From the NCBI RefSeq assembly GCF_900163755.1, contig NZ_FUKI01000094.1, positions 1 to 64,000 on the forward strand: a DNA stretch of 64,000 nucleotides, read 5' to 3'. A program made the position numbers and the translations under genes. Of the stretch, positions 63,037 through 64,000 are shown piece by piece. The number at the start of each line of letters is the position of its first letter. The stretch's first letter is position 1. The notes under the pieces were generated by a model, which ran no database searches, was not told the origin of the DNA, and saw only the letters and a list, made by a program, of their open reading frames with translations. Source of the DNA: Crenothrix polyspora. GTDB taxonomy: Bacteria; Pseudomonadota; Gammaproteobacteria; Methylococcales; Methylomonadaceae.

Positions 63037-63593
63037 GACAACATGGCCACGGTTTGATCCAGTGTCGGAAAGCGTTTGGCAATGGCGTTACCGGTAAAAT
63101 CCGCCACCCAGCCTTCGGGCGTGGTAAAAAGACGAATACATTTAAAATTGGGATTTTCGCCCATATCAAACCAATGCTTGGTGTGTGCTGGCACACTGAT
63201 TAAATCACCTTTTTCGCACAATACTGCGTATACCTTGTCGCCCACATGCAAAGAAAACAATCCGCAACCATCAATGAAAAAGCGCACTTCAAAATCGGTG
63301 TGAATATGTTCTGCTAAAAATTTTTGCCGTAACGTGATTTTTTCAGGGTGATCGGCCGTCAGATTAATAATATCGACCGATTTAAAACCATACTGCTGCA
63401 TTAACCGATTAATGGATTCCTCATAAGCCGATAAAATAAGCGCTTGGCTAGCATCGGGGGCTAGCTCAAAAGCTGTTTGCCAGCGTTCAAATTGCACATC
63501 AATAGCGCTCAGTTGCTGTGCTATTGCAGCAAAATCGTGGTAATTTTCGCCGTATTCAGCTTGGTTGTCAGAAAAAACAGTTAATAGGCTCAT
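63033..63593 (-). CDS. mtnD: Acireductone dioxygenase
   Basis: The 186-residue cupin has the metal motif in EHIHTDFEVRFFIDG (two His, Glu) and the last His in VPAHTKHWFDMG. It oxidises acireductone to 2-keto-4-methylthiobutyrate (Fe form) or to an off-pathway product (Ni form). Overlaps both neighbours by 4 bp. Confidence 0.95.
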   Translation of the reverse strand: MSLLTVFSDNQAEYGENYHDFAAIAQQLSAIDVQFERWQTAFELAPDASQALILSAYEESINRLMQQYGFKSVDIINLTADHPEKITLRQKFLAEHIHTDFEVRFFIDGCGLFSLHVGDKVYAVLCEKGDLISVPAHTKHWFDMGENPNFKCIRLFTTPEGWVADFTGNAIAKRFPTLDQTVAMLS

Positions 63594-64000
63594 AGCTTAA
63601 CTCCGTGTAGGTGCAGTTCACAAAGCAATAAAAAATCCAAGGCTTCTAAATAACGCAAGGCGTGTTGTACCGAATGTCCCCAGGTATAAAGCCCGTGACC
63701 GGCAATAATATAAGCCAGAATATCGCCGTGCTGATCAATATAATTATCCACTTGCGCCGCCAAGCGGGGAATATTTTGATCGTTGGCAAAAATGGGAATG
63801 CTAATACAAGTGTCATGCGTTTTTATGCCAGGCAAGGCTTTTAATAACTCGTAATCTTGTAAGATAACTTCGGTTTTAAAAAGCCGCGAAGCCAATGTTG
63901 CGGTCATAGAATGCGGGTGTAAAATCGCGTGTACATCAGGGTAACGCTTATAAAGTGCGGTATGTAACTCGGTTTCTGCCGAGGGTGTTTTACCATCCAA
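63590..64000 (-). CDS. mtnB: Methylthioribulose-1-phosphate dehydratase, partial
   Basis: The C-terminal 136 residues of a class II aldolase-fold protein: HAILHPHSMTATLASRL (two metal His), IIAGHGLYTWGHSVQHALRY (third His). About 70 N-terminal residues lie beyond the window end. It overlaps mtnD by 4 bp, so mtnB-mtnD-mtnC form one operon. mtnA or mtnK would be expected elsewhere. Confidence 0.93.
   Translation of the reverse strand: MDGKTPSAETELHTALYKRYPDVHAILHPHSMTATLASRLFKTEVILQDYELLKALPGIKTHDTCISIPIFANDQNIPRLAAQVDNYIDQHGDILAYIIAGHGLYTWGHSVQHALRYLEALDFLLLCELHLHGVKL

Overview
This 64 kb window is a stretch of chromosome from a moderately AT-rich gammaproteobacterium. The mix of a cytochrome bd operon, sulfide/persulfide oxidation, FeoABC, large multicopper oxidases, Kup/Trk potassium uptake and many short palindromic mobile elements resembles Methylococcales (methanotroph) genomes. 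No methane-oxidation gene lies in the window, so that placement is an inference. I saw no rRNA, tRNA or CRISPR array.

Layout. 0-5 kb is accessory: a secreted LamG-domain gene whose 5' end carries a heptanucleotide tandem repeat that puts the start codon out of frame, then remains of several toxin-antitoxin modules (DUF2442/DUF4160, BrnTA, HigBA, VapBC), some intact and some broken by 90-99 bp insertion elements. 5-16 kb: a sigma-54 enhancer-binding protein (EBP), a Uma2 nuclease lodged in its upstream region, and a rightward run with a good -24/-12 promoter: OBAP-like lipoprotein, small membrane protein, outer-membrane barrel, MauG-type dihaem enzyme, class II cytochrome c, thiopurine methyltransferase, then cydP-cydA-cydB-cydX and psiE. 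16-23 kb is a sulfur block: rhodanese, two YeeE/YedE halves, a persulfide dioxygenase-rhodanese fusion (also behind a -24/-12 promoter), a sulfide:quinone reductase and a SulP transporter. 23-33 kb: YebC, a 2OG-Fe(II) oxygenase, an aldo/keto reductase, a MacAB-TolC-type exporter and a host-attachment protein. 34-40 kb: potassium uptake (kup, trkH, trkA) with a ParDE-like pair in the middle. 40-51 kb: a jacalin/CARDB/multicopper-oxidase fusion, two trypsin-fold proteins lacking the serine nucleophile, Fur-boxed feoABC and a Tat-exported multicopper oxidase. 51-64 kb: pteridine reductase, VanZ, a bicupin, an incomplete peptide ABC transporter, an alanine symporter, trpD-trpC, murI and the methionine-salvage genes mtnC-mtnD-mtnB (mtnB cut by the window edge).

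How parts may work together. The EBP has a GTTTC-N4-GAAAC palindrome next to its own start. The same motif lies 97 bp upstream of the -24 element of the OBAP/MauG operon, and a related double palindrome lies 108 bp upstream of the -24 element of the persulfide dioxygenase gene. I infer one sigma-54 regulon linking a periplasmic haem module, bd oxidase and sulfide/persulfide detoxification. Several families of small palindromic elements (MITE/REP-like) are scattered throughout; they have interrupted a vapB gene and a higB gene, supply the C-terminus of the Uma2 gene, and abut trpD.
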